Origin: Dryocosmus kuriphilus
Lineage: Eukaryota; Arthropoda; Insecta; Hymenoptera; Cynipidae
Length of the DNA: 64,000 nt
Assembly: GCA_038277395.1 (NCBI GenBank)
Contig: CM076194.1
Span: 115,101,209 to 115,165,208 of the forward strand
Direction of reading: 5' to 3'
The notes beneath the pieces are model-generated. The model was given only the letters and a program-made list of their open reading frames with translations, had not been told where the DNA came from and did no database searches. The position numbers were made by a program, and so were the translations under genes. This document shows, in pieces, positions 11,026-20,077 of the stretch. The first letter of the stretch is position 1. Each line of letters starts with the position of its first letter.

Positions 11026-11210
11026 ATGAAAAAAGATTGTCGACTCGAAAAAATTAAATTTTTATATTTGTTTAAACAATCGTTGTGTAAACAAATTGCA
11101 TTACTTTTTCAGCTCGCTGAACAAAATATTCGGATTCTACGGGTCAAAATACATAAGACTTTTTATTTATTGCATACGGAAAGTGATTCCGCTTTCGGAC
11201 TAGTAGATTG

Positions 11211-11253
11211 GAGCAACGAAAGGTTGGTTAGTCAGGTAGTCAGTGAAAGATTG
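11211..11253 (+). repeat. Right copy of direct repeat flanking the 6.2-11.2 kb block
   Basis: This is the same-orientation copy of 6139-6181 (GAGCAACGAAAGG through CAGTGAAAGAT). The pair suggests that the block inserted into, or duplicated, a pre-existing local repeat. Confidence 0.7.
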
Positions 11254-11416
11254 GGTTGTAAGGAATGTAAAAAAACAAACAGGAGTTCATGTCTAAGTTT
11301 TACAACAGCAGCTCGAAGCAGATAATATCAAATGAGGATAAATCTGCAAAAAAATTGTTTTATGTATTATTCCTGCACTTAATTTATGTTTAAAATTACG
11401 CAGTTGCACGAACATT

Positions 11417-11419
11417 TAG

Positions 11420-11480
<61 letters not shown>
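11417..11480. repeat. (TA)n microsatellite hosting a mariner insertion
   Basis: This is an almost perfect TA run of about 60 bases. The mariner element begins at its right edge, and a short TA run also follows the right end of the element, as expected for insertion at TA. Confidence 0.93.
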
Positions 11481-12813
11481 CGAGGTGTGTCCGAAAACTA
11501 TCCGACCTGCGTTGATATCTCCGCGTTGATGCTATTTTTCGTCATCCGGGCCGTGGCATCCTTTGAAGTAGTCCCCATCTGATTGAACTACACGCTCCCA
11601 GCGGTGCTTCCACATCTTAAAGCAGTCCTCGAACGCACATTTTGGAATGGCCTTCAGCTCGCGCGTCGCATTACTCTGAATCGTCTCGATGGCGTCTAAC
11701 CGCTTTCCTTTGAGCACCATTTTTAATTTTGGGAACAGCCAAGAGTCGTAGGGAGCTATGTCGGGACTGTACGGAGGCTGGCGAAGCTGTACAATCTTGT
11801 GTTTCGCCAAAAATTGCTGCACAAGGTTCGATGAATGCGCTGGCGCGTTATCGTGGTGAAGAAGCCAGTCACCGCTTGACCAGAAACGCGGTCGTTTTCT
11901 TCTCACGGCATCACGCAATCTTTTCAGAACTTCAACGTAATATTCTTTGTTGATCATCTGACCTCTTGGAGCAAATTCGTAGTGCACAACACCCTCACAA
12001 TCGAAAAAAATAATCAGCATTGACTTAAAATGGCTCCGATTTTGACGTGCTTTTTCGACTGTGGCTCGTCTGGACGCTTCCACTGTGAAGATTGTTGTTT
12101 AGTTTCAGGATCGTAACCATAAACCCATGATTCATCACCAGTAATATAACTTTCTTAAGGACATTTTCATCATCACTGTCCATTTCCAAGTTCTCCTGAG
12201 CGATTTCAGAGCGAAGGTCTTTCTGCTCCGTCGTGAGCAATTTCGGAATGAATTTCGCACACACGCGAGTCATTCCCAAAATCTTGTTTAAAATTTCTCA
12301 AACAGTACTTTTCGGTATTCCGAGATCATTTTCTACTTCAAGAACAGTCAATCGACGATTACCTTCAATTGCAAGTCGCAGACGCTCGATGTTTTCCGGT
12401 GTTGTTGTCAGCAGAGGTCGGCCAGGACGAGGGTCACTATCAACAGATGTGCGACCATTTTTAAACCGCCTGTACCACTCCTTTATCTGTGTTATTCCCA
12501 TACTTTTATCCCCAAAGGCCTTCTGTGCCATTTCAATAGTCTCCGTACAACTCTTGCCGAGATCGAAACAAAACTTGATGCAAATTCGTTGATCTCTTCT
12601 TTCTGTCATTTTCAACAGTAAACAAATGCGACGAACGGAAAAAGCACGTTGGACATAAACACACGCTGCACGCGAAAGAAGGCTTCCGGCCGGTAACTAC
12701 GGCATTCAGGGAGTTCGTGAGGGACTACTGGTTACGCTCATACCCCGCAGAGGCCGCTGGAGCGCTCTGGCACGAAGATATGAACGCAGGTCGAATAGTT
12801 TTCGGACACCTCG
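11481..12813 (-). mobile_element. mariner element with terminal inverted repeats and TA duplication
   Basis: The left terminus CGAGGTGTGTCCGAAAACTA (11481 on) is the inverse of the right terminus ending at 12813, CGAGGTGTCCGAAAACTATT when reverse-complemented. The inverted repeats extend about 38 bp. TA dinucleotides flank both ends (11479-11480 and 12814-12815). The total length of about 1.33 kb is normal for a full-length mariner. It carries a minus-strand transposase remnant that fills most of its length. Confidence 0.92.
11532..12615 (-). pseudogene. mariner (DD34D) transposase, broken
   Basis: The start is near 12615. The N-terminal region (RICIKFCFDLGKSCTETIEM, then IKEWYRRFKNGR and DPRPGRP) is the paired helix-turn-helix typical of mariner and SETMAR-like proteins. 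The C-terminal frame (12083-11532) gives MLIIFFDCEGVVHYEF, then HHDNAPAHSS and PYSPDIAPYDSWLFPKLK. The spacing from the D of HHDN to the D of APYD is 34 residues, the mariner DD34D signature. The protein would bind the terminal repeats and cut and paste the element. It cannot now be made: a TGA at about 12298-12300 ends the first frame, and further frame changes lie near 12155 and 12060, around the first catalytic D block. The length and order match a full-length mariner gene. Confidence 0.92.
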
Positions 12814-12839
12814 TATATATAAAATAGCACGCTTAAGTG

Positions 12840-12965
12840 TTTTGAAAAATCACACCCGCTGAGGATTCGAACCATACCTAACATACGTAAAACGACTTAA
12901 CCTGATAAATATTACGCACGCATTAGCTAGCTGCTATTAAGCCGCTTGAACTTGCTTGACAAAAA
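12840..12965 (-). repeat. Possible degraded tRNA-like (SINE head) sequence
   Basis: On the minus strand a B-box-like GGTTCGAATCC (about 12860-12870) follows an A-box-like TAGCAGCTAGCTAATGCG, but the spacing is too long for a tRNA. A similar AGTTGGCTAATGCGTC occurs at 49607. This is a weak call. Confidence 0.3.
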
Positions 12966-13184
12966 CAAAGGCAAGATGTTTTGTTGAAAAAGTCAGGTTC
13001 GACGGAGGAATATATATTTTTATTTTTAGAGCGAAGCTCTTCTCTCGTTCTGTGGGTATAGAGCGGTGAAATGGGAACGACATATTCACACACTAACTCG
13101 TAGCTGCATCAGTCGAATAGTCGCTGTAGTCGGGAACGACAGAGTGTTTTCGGTAAGTAACGCGTGCCGAACGATCAGCTGTTA

Positions 13185-13442
13185 CATTATTTTCTGTGTT
13201 GCGTTTTCGTTTGTGGATAAGTAATGAGAGAAAGAGAGAGGGGGAGGGGGCGAGAGAGACAAAGAGAGACACATACAGTAAAGGAAAGACGGTAGTAATA
13301 GACAGAGAACGCGGGGTGCTGACAGAGAGGTGCGACTTTTTCGCCTGGCACTGCGTTTACTTGTAAGAGAAAGGAAGAGAGAGAGAACGTGCAGCCGACG
13401 CATCATTTACGAATAAATAAGAGAAAGAGAGAGAGAGAGAGA
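13185..13442. repeat. GA-rich low-complexity region
   Basis: Runs of GAGA with interruptions on the plus strand, ending in a (GA)n tract at about 13420-13441. Just upstream, GTTTTCG followed by GTAAGTAAC (13146-13160) looks like a 5' splice site, but no coding exon is supported. GA-rich tracts can bind GAGA-type factors near promoters, which is only a possibility here. Confidence 0.7.
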
Positions 13443-13822
13443 ATCAGTGTTTTTTACATGAAACAAAATATATATTCAATTATTATAGATATTTCATTAA
13501 ATCGACTAGCTTTCATACAAATACATCATGAAGTATTCTTCTAAAAAATACAAATTCAATATCAATCACTTTTCAGCTTCGCTCTTGTCGGCGCTCCCGC
13601 GACGGCCATATTTTTTGATTTTACACCGTTTGTGAATAAATGGATTTAAAAATTTATTATATTAAAATTTTAAATTCATCTGTTATAAAAAAATATTTTC
13701 TCATAAAACTTGTGTGAAGTATTTGTATACGATATTATTAGTCATTTGTATTATAAACTGTTATTAAATTTCAGTTCTTAAAAAGTATGTTTCAAAAAAT
13801 GGTTGCATTCTGTCCTCTTTTT

Positions 13823-15512
13823 GGAGGAGGTCGATTTGAGCGGTTTTTGGCCTAATTTATTTTTGATCAAAAAGTTTGATCAAAATTTTTTTAGTATCTA
13901 CTAACAATAATAAGTCGATTCTACCTTAAACGGCCCCCCTCCACCCCCATAGTTTCCCCCCACCACCCTCTCAAGTACTGAAAATGCCATCACTTGCTAG
14001 CAACATTTTTGGAGAGATTCGGCGCTGTCAAACTTGTATTTGCATAATAAAATACACTATCAACTCCCTATTAACTACCTCTACTCTTTATGGGGTGGAG
14101 AGGGTGATTTTACTATTTATTCGCGTGCGTGGTATATAAATACAAAATATCTAAGCTTGTTCACAAGACTTGACCAGGGTATCCTAGGGTTTTTGGGGTC
14201 GCTGATTCCGAATCCGAGGTCTATTAACCTCTATCGAATCTGCTTCAAGGTCATTTGAAGGTCAAATTGAAAAAAAGCTGATAAAGAAATCCAGAAAAGT
14301 AGATATATAGGTGTCTGGGGTTTCTGAATCCGAATTCGGAGTTTGTTTAACCGCTTGATGTCAATTAGAGGTCATTTCACGGTCGACCCAATATTACCTC
14401 AGGGTTAAGCTGAAAAATGCCGTGTAATGAATTTTAATCACTATATACATTGGTTTTTGGGGTCGCTAAGTCCAAATCAGGGGATATTTTCATCTCTTAA
14501 GGTCATCTAGAGGTCGTTTGAAGGTTATCTTCAGAACACCTCAATATTAAGCATAAAAAATTTAAACATTCGTATAGATGAAGTAATCTATTCTTTGCAT
14601 TACCTAGGAACAACGACGTGGACGTGCAAGGGGACTGACGTTAAACAAGCACCCCAAAGGGAACATTAATCTAGCACGTCCACGTCGTTGTTCTTGGGTA
14701 ACACAAAGAATAGATTACTTCATCTGTACGAATATTTCAATTATTTACGCTTAATTTTGAGATGTTCTTGAGATAACCTTCAAACGATCTCTAGATGACC
14801 TTAAGGGGTGAAAATATCCCCTGATTTGGATTTAGCGACCCCAAAAACCTATATATACAGTGATTAAAATTCATTACACGGTATTTTTTCAGCTTAACCC
14901 TGAAGTAATATTGAGTTAACCTTGAAATGACCTCTAATTGACATCAAGCGGTTAAACAAACCCCGAATTCGGTTTCAGAAACCCCAAAAACCTATATATC
15001 TTATTTTCTGGATTTCTTTATCAGCTTTTTTTCAATTTGACCTCCAAATGACCTTGAACCTGAGCGATAGAGGTTAACAGACCTCGGATTCGGAATCAGC
15101 GACTCCGAAAACCCTAGGATACCCTGGTCAAGTCTTGTGATCAAGCTTAGATATTTTGTATTTATATACCACGCACACGAATAAATAGTAAAACCACCCC
15201 CTGCACCCCATAAAAAGGGGCAGAAGGGCAAAAAGTTATAAATAAGAGTAGAGGTAGTTAATAAGGAGTTGATAATGTATTTTATTATGCAAATACAAGT
15301 TTGACAGCGCAGAATCTCTCCAAAAATGCTGTTAGCAAATTATGGCATTTTCAGTACTTGAGAGGGTGGTGGGGGGAAACTATGGGGTTAGGGGAGTCCG
15401 TTTAGGGTGGAATCGATTTATTATTGTTAGTAGATACTAAAAAAAAATGTTGACCAAATTTTTTTGATCAAAAATAAATTAGGCCAAAAACCGCCCAAAT
15501 CGACCCTCCTCC
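13823..15512. mobile_element. Foldback (long palindrome) element
   Basis: The left half (from GGAGGAGGTCGATTTGAGCGG) is the inverse of the right half (ending CCGCCCAAATCGACCCTCCT). Each arm is about 800 bp with the centre near 14660. Shared landmarks in mirrored order are TTTTGATCAAA, the C-rich tract before TTTCCCCCCACCACCC, CTTGTATTTGCATAATAAAA, and AGGTCA-rich segments. The centre is itself a hairpin of two copies of AACAACGACGTGGACGTG separated by about 40 bases. There is no open frame of significance. It is a non-autonomous foldback or MITE-like element. The exact target duplication is unresolved. Confidence 0.82.
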
Positions 15513-16027
15513 TTTTAAATTTGTAAAATTATTGTTGACAAGGGACTTTTTGTAAATTAATGTTTTATCTTATTATTTCAAACGTAATGATATGTAATAC
15601 AAAGCAATCGCAGGAATACTCAATAAATTTGTGATATTTGTCATTTTGTTCCAAATTTGATGCTCAAAACTTGAAAGTATTTATTATACTATCACACTTA
15701 TAACTTTTAGAATCTTTGATTTATAATAAAAAGCTTCCAGTCTAATTGTAAAATCTTCCATGTTTAACATAATCAGTATAAAAAATATTGAAGTTTCAAT
15801 AAGATTTCCCAGCATAAAAATTCCAATAATCATAGAAATATAATTTTGTATAGGAGTCTGGAAATTGGAACGCCTACAAGTTTGTAAACACAAAAGCAGC
15901 TATTAAAAATAATTTATGGGAACACAAAAAATATTTTACCGGGGTAGCTTAATCGTATTTTAAGCATTAAAAATTTTTAAACTGATACAAAATTTAAAAT
16001 ATTAAGGCAGACAATTCCATGTTAGTA
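15513..16027. other. No gene recognised
   Basis: AT-rich spacer between the foldback palindrome and the pogo-like element. Only short frames without motifs. Confidence 0.6.
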
Positions 16028-16913
16028 AGGGAAACCGGGGGGTTATGAGACGGGTTTCGTTTTTGGACCAAAAATATAATAGAAAAGCCATTTTTCTGCC
16101 CATGAAAATGTTTAAATTATGATTTAGTGTAACTACACTTAGACAAGAGATTAATTAGTTGAAATTTTAGAAAGATCTCTAAGTTTTGCATGCCTGCCCA
16201 AAAGTTGTTTTTTCTGGATTTTCGCAATGTTCGGGGGCTTGTGAGACACAAACTTATCAGAAAGAAAATGGCCTAATTTAATCAAAATAGTTTATTTTAA
16301 TCTTCAAAAAGGCGTATTTTATGGTCTAAAATATAATCATCAAGTTGAAATAATTTAGAGGTGATAATAAAAAGGCGAAAAATACTAGATCAATCAGATT
16401 CACAATGGATGCAGGTGTAATAGGGCTATTAAATTGGCACATTTCAAATGAACAGGTGTATCGCAACTATTACAGTGAATTGAGTTGTTCCGGTTTAATT
16501 TTTTTGGCATAAGAGCTTTGCCGTGAATGTCCCACTCCACTGGATATTCATTGCCACACTGCCTTGCAAACTCGTGGACCAATTTGGCGAAGTTATCGAT
16601 AGTCAAACCGTAGTACATTCTGCTGGCACGAAGAAGATATTGCTCTAACTCTTCTTCTTGTTCTGCGCTAAAGATCTGTCAAAGAAAAAATTGATAACCT
16701 AAATATCCAAAGATTACAAAAAGTAAATTAAATCATAATTAATCATAAAACCTTTTTTCCATCAGTTTTTTTTTTGAGTAGCTTTGAAATAAAATCAACA
16801 AGTTTTTCACTCGAAGTGGTTGTGGGTTCTACGTTCGCTTTTCCCAGATTTGAAATGTAGCGCGTCAATTTAGACTTATCGATATTATATGCTCTACCAA
16901 CGGACCGTAGCGG

Positions 16914-16922
16914 CTTTTTCTC
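16914..16922. repeat. 9-bp target site duplication, left copy
   Basis: CTTTTTCTC directly precedes the foldback terminus ATGTCCAGG. The identical 9 bases follow the other terminus at 19173-19181. Confidence 0.9.
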
Positions 16923-19172
16923 ATGTCCAGGAAGTTGGCAACGCCAACTTCAAATTTCATAAAAATTAAAATTGTGCTGAATTCTGCTAGATTTGTGCTC
17001 TAATTTGCCGTAAAATATTTTTTGAAAAAATGAAAATTTGGTCCCAAAAATCAAAAAAAAATTTTTTTATGTCAGCCTCGCCAATTGCTTTTTTCGAGAA
17101 AAAAAAGTTGTGCTGGGTAGCATGAAAGACACACAAAAATGTGCTGCAAGGCAAAATTTGATATTACAAACCGTTTTCGAAAAAAACAATATTAAAAAAA
17201 AAAACGAGCCGCGCCATTTTGTTTTTTTGAAAAAACAAAACTTGTGCTAAGAACTACGTGCTACGCATATTACTGTGCTGCAAATATAAAGTCAAAACCT
17301 TAAACCATTTTCGAAAAAAAGCAAATAAAAGGAACCCTAAAAAATGATAAATTTCAAAATTTCGAAAAAAGAGAACTTGTACTGAGTTGTGCTGGGCGAG
17401 CACAACAAAAGACTTTAATGGCATTTTTTACTAAGATAATTGTTTCTCATAATAATTACACTTGAAAAAATTTGTTGACCCAAAATTTTGAAAAATGCGA
17501 ATTTTGAAAAAAGTGAATTTGTGCTAAGTTGTGCTAGGCGAGCACAAGAGAAGAATCGTACGACACTTTTCACTCAGATTGATTTTTTTCATAATAACCA
17601 CACTTGAAAAAATTTTGTTGACCCAAAATTTTGAAAAATGCGAATTTTTCAAAAGTGAAGTAGTGCTGACTTGTGCTAGGCGAACACAATAAAAGACTTT
17701 CCTGACATTTTCCACTCAGATTAATATTTTTCAGCATAATTAAACTTGAACACATTTTATGAACAAAATTTTTTCATGTGTAATTATTATGAAAAATATT
17801 AATCTGAGTGATAAATGTCATTGATGTTTTCTGTTGTGCTAGCCTAGCACAATTTAGGACAACTTTACTTTTTTCAAAATTCGCATTTTTCAAAATTTTG
17901 AATTAACAAAATTTTTTAAAGTGTGTTTATTATGAAAAATATCAATCTGAGTGAAAAGTGTCGTAAGAGTCTTCTGTTGCGCTCGCCAAGCACAACTCAG
18001 CGCAACACTTCTTTCAAAATTCGCATTTTTCAAAATTTTGGGTCAACAAAATTTTTTCAAGTGTGATTATTATGAAAAATATCAATCTGAGTGAAAAGTG
18101 TAATACGAGTCTTCTGCTGTGCTCGCCTAGAACAACTCAGTACAACTTCACCTTTTTTAAAATTCGCGCTTTTCAAAATTTTGGGTCAACAAAATTTTTT
18201 CGAGTGTAATTATTATCAGAAATAGTTATCTGAGTAAAAAATGACATTAAAGTCTTTTGTTGTGCTCACCTAGCACAAGTCAGTACAACTTTTCTGTTTT
18301 CGAAATTCGCATTTTTCAAAATTTTGAATTCACAAAATTTCTTTAAATGTGATTATTATGAAAAATATAAATCTGAGTGAAAAATGTCATACGACTCTTC
18401 TGTTGTGCTCGCCTAGCCCAACTCAGCACAACTTCACTTTTTTCCAAATTCCCATTTTTTTAAATTTTGGGTCATCCAAAATTTTTCAAGTGTAATTATT
18501 ATGAGAAATAATTATCGGAGTAAAAAATGCCATTGAAGTCTTTTGTTGTGCTTATCTAGCATAACTCAGCACAAGTTTTCTTTTTTCGAAATTCGCATTT
18601 TTCAAAATTTTGAATTAACAACATTTTTTTAAGTGTGGTTATTATGAAAAATGTCAATCTGAGTGAAAAATGTCGTGCTAGTCTTCTGTTGTGCTCGCCC
18701 AGTACAACTCAGCACAAGCTCTCTTTTTTCGAAATTTTGAAATTTATCATTTCTTAGGGTTTTTTGTATTTGCTTTTTTTCGAAAATGGTTTAAGGTTTT
18801 GACTTTATATTTGCAGCACAGTAATATGCGTAGCACGTAGTTCGTAGCACAATTTTTGTTTTTTCAAAAAAACAAAATGGCGCGGCTCGTTTTTTTTTTA
18901 AATATTGTTTTTTTCGAAAACGGTTTGTAATATCAAATTTTGCCTTGCAGCACATTTTTGTCTGTCTTTCATGCTATCCAGCACAACTTTTTTTTTTCGA
19001 AAAAATCAATTGGCGAGGCTGACATAAAAAATTTTTTTTTTTGATTTTTGGGACCAAATTTTCATTTTTTCAGAAAATATTTTACGGCAAATTAGAGCAC
19101 AAATCTAGCAGAATTCAGCACAATATTCATTTTTATGAAATTTGAAGTTGGCGTTGCCAACTTCCTGGACAT
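16923..19172. mobile_element. Foldback element with tandem-repeat arms and 9-bp target duplication
   Basis: The termini are ATGTCCAGGAAGTTGGC and its exact inverse, GCCAACTTCCTGGACAT. The turn-around is near 17765. The left arm is about 840 bp and the right arm about 1400 bp. The inner part of each arm is a tandem array of a unit of about 142 bp whose landmark is a small hairpin, TGTGCTAGGCGAGCACA or its inverse. I count three units on the left (about 17389, 17527, 17670) and seven on the right (about 17837, 17976, 18118, 18261, 18405, 18548, 18690). A perfect 9-bp duplication (CTTTTTCTC) flanks it. This architecture is that of Drosophila-type FB elements or foldback Mutator-like elements. 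It encodes no protein and lies inside the first exon of the pogo gene. Confidence 0.92.
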
Positions 19173-19181
19173 CTTTTTCTC
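19173..19181. repeat. 9-bp target site duplication, right copy
   Basis: CTTTTTCTC follows the right foldback terminus, identical to 16914-16922. Confidence 0.9.
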
Positions 19182-19318
19182 GATTGTAAACCCTCTTTGA
19201 TAGCAGTCACGAAAACATTTACATCAATCGCAGGTTTGGCAGTCTGACTATACTTATGACGCACCATGATGACTAAAAAGTAAAGAAACAATTATCAAAA
19301 ACACTAATTCATAAAAAA

Positions 19319-19582
19319 AAAAAAAAATGGTATGGTCTCTGAGCCTCAAAAGACTATATATAAACCGCACAACCGGCTTTTCGCTAACAGCGCATTGCTC
19401 AAGTTGTGTTTTTAGAACAGAGTATCTTCAGGGTGGGGTGTTCAGTCCCACGCCGTCCTAGATCATCGTGGCGGTCCGAGTGCAGGCCTTACCGGTAATA
19501 ACACGGGAGCGGGACTCGAACCCGGGACTTTCCGGATGAGAGTCAGGCGCTCTGCCGACTGAGCCATACGCGTGCTCATCTG
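19319..19582 (-). mobile_element. tRNA-derived SINE, second family
   Basis: The minus-strand head (19577 to about 19500) reads GAGCACGCGTATGGCTCAGT, then CGGCAGAGCGCCTGAC. It has an A-box (TGGCTCAGTCGGCAGAGCG) and a B-box (GGTTCGAGTCC) in tRNA order, but an imperfect anticodon stem. An unrelated body follows. AATTCATAAAAAA occurs on both sides (19306-19318 and 19583-19595), a target duplication of about 13 bp typical of LINE-mobilised SINEs. The body is unlike the 7-kb and 52-kb SINE. It lies just upstream of the pogo start codon at 19267. Confidence 0.82.
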
Positions 19583-20077
19583 AATTCATAAAAAATATTT
19601 AAAATAGCATTAAACGTTTGGGTTGTATACAAAAATGCGATATACGGCTATAAAATACGATTTTACGTTTATAGATTACAGAAATAGCATGTCTCATAAC
19701 CTCCCGAAAACGTTGTCTCACGATCCCCCAGTTCCTATGTTTTCAATATGGCCACTGCTTTATGGATGCATTGAATGTTTAGGCAAAATTCGTTTCGCGT
19801 GCAAAGGCTACTCACCAAGGAATGTTTTGGATGTATGCACTCTTGTAAATAGCTTGTAAAACAAAGTGAAAAGACAGCAAACATGAACGGTCTACAAAAC
19901 TTTCTATCACACAATTGGAGTCGCGATCTGGGAAGACACAAAGAATCCACATGAACGGGACATTTTTCATGTGGATATGAAGATTGAAAACTAGCAAGAA
20001 GTTTAGCAGTCACCTGGTAGATGTCGCGCTTTTCAGTTCAGAGCTGTAAGCGTGTCTCACGACCCCCCGATCGCCCC

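Larger units (their letters stand above)
6206..11199. mobile_element. Composite inverted-repeat element with nested insertions
   Basis: A left arm (about 6206-6715) and a right arm (about 10703-11199) are reverse complements over roughly 500 bp. The outer ends read TCCGGGAGCGGAGTCAC and, inverted, TCCGAAAGCGGAATCAC. Each arm holds two copies of a terminal motif (ACTTTCCGTATGCAATAAA), one at the outer and one at the inner edge. A near-palindrome, TTTGTTTAAACAA plus its inverse, occurs at about 6333, 9886 and 11072. A DD41D mariner-like copy and a SINE lie between the arms. No transposase belonging to the arms is visible, so this looks like a non-autonomous DNA element. A 43-bp direct repeat flanks the unit (6139-6181 and 11211-11253) but is not adjacent to the arm ends. 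Confidence 0.6.
16390..19267 (-). pseudogene. pogo/jerky-like transposase gene: psq and CENP-B-type DNA binding plus PHD-like tail, DDE core deleted
   Basis: Exon 1 starts at 19267 (MVRHKYSQTAKPAIDVN). It runs into a psq-type helix-turn-helix (LRSVGRAYNIDKSKLTRYIS) that lies beyond a 2.25-kb foldback insertion, and ends at a GT donor (16752/16751). A 76-bp intron follows, with a CTTTGACAG acceptor. Exon 2 from 16675 reads IFSAEQEEELEQYLLRASRM then YYGLT, the CENP-B-like second binding unit. About 45 codons later it jumps to CNSCDTPVHLKC, and after a frame change to YYTCIHCESD and a stop at 16390-16392, a Cys/His-rich PHD-like C-terminus. The roughly 300 residues of DDE nuclease expected between them are absent. 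There is also a one-base frame change near the foldback site. The splice junction is in phase (KK joined to IFS). Confidence 0.72.
16028..20077 (-). mobile_element. pogo-like DNA transposon, internally deleted, with two nested insertions
   Basis: The left end (AGGGAAACCGGGGGGTTATG, from 16028) and the right end (reverse complement GGGGCGATCGGGGGGTCGTG, ending 20077) form imperfect inverted termini with TA on both sides (16026-16027 and 20078-20079). Related sub-terminal motifs with GTGAGACA or its inverse occur at about 16240, 16046 and 19684-19725. The minus-strand gene inside encodes the DNA-binding half of a pogo-type transposase but lacks the DDE catalytic core. A foldback element (16923-19172) and a SINE (19319-19582) have inserted into it. 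TA target choice fits pogo, a branch of the Tc1/mariner superfamily. Confidence 0.72.

Noticed and set aside
13100..13160. 5' untranslated exon ending at GTAAGTAAC near 13153
   Set aside because: A donor-like site and GA-rich DNA downstream are suggestive, but there is no core promoter, start codon or conserved frame.
17380..18720. CRISPR-like array, considered because of regularly spaced repeats
   Set aside because: Repeats are long, imperfect and arranged as mirrored arms, the organism is eukaryotic, and the structure is a foldback transposon.
19500..19577. Functional tRNA gene on the minus strand
   Set aside because: The A- and B-boxes are good, but the anticodon stem is mismatched and the unit is flanked by a 13-bp target duplication with a non-tRNA body, so it is a SINE.
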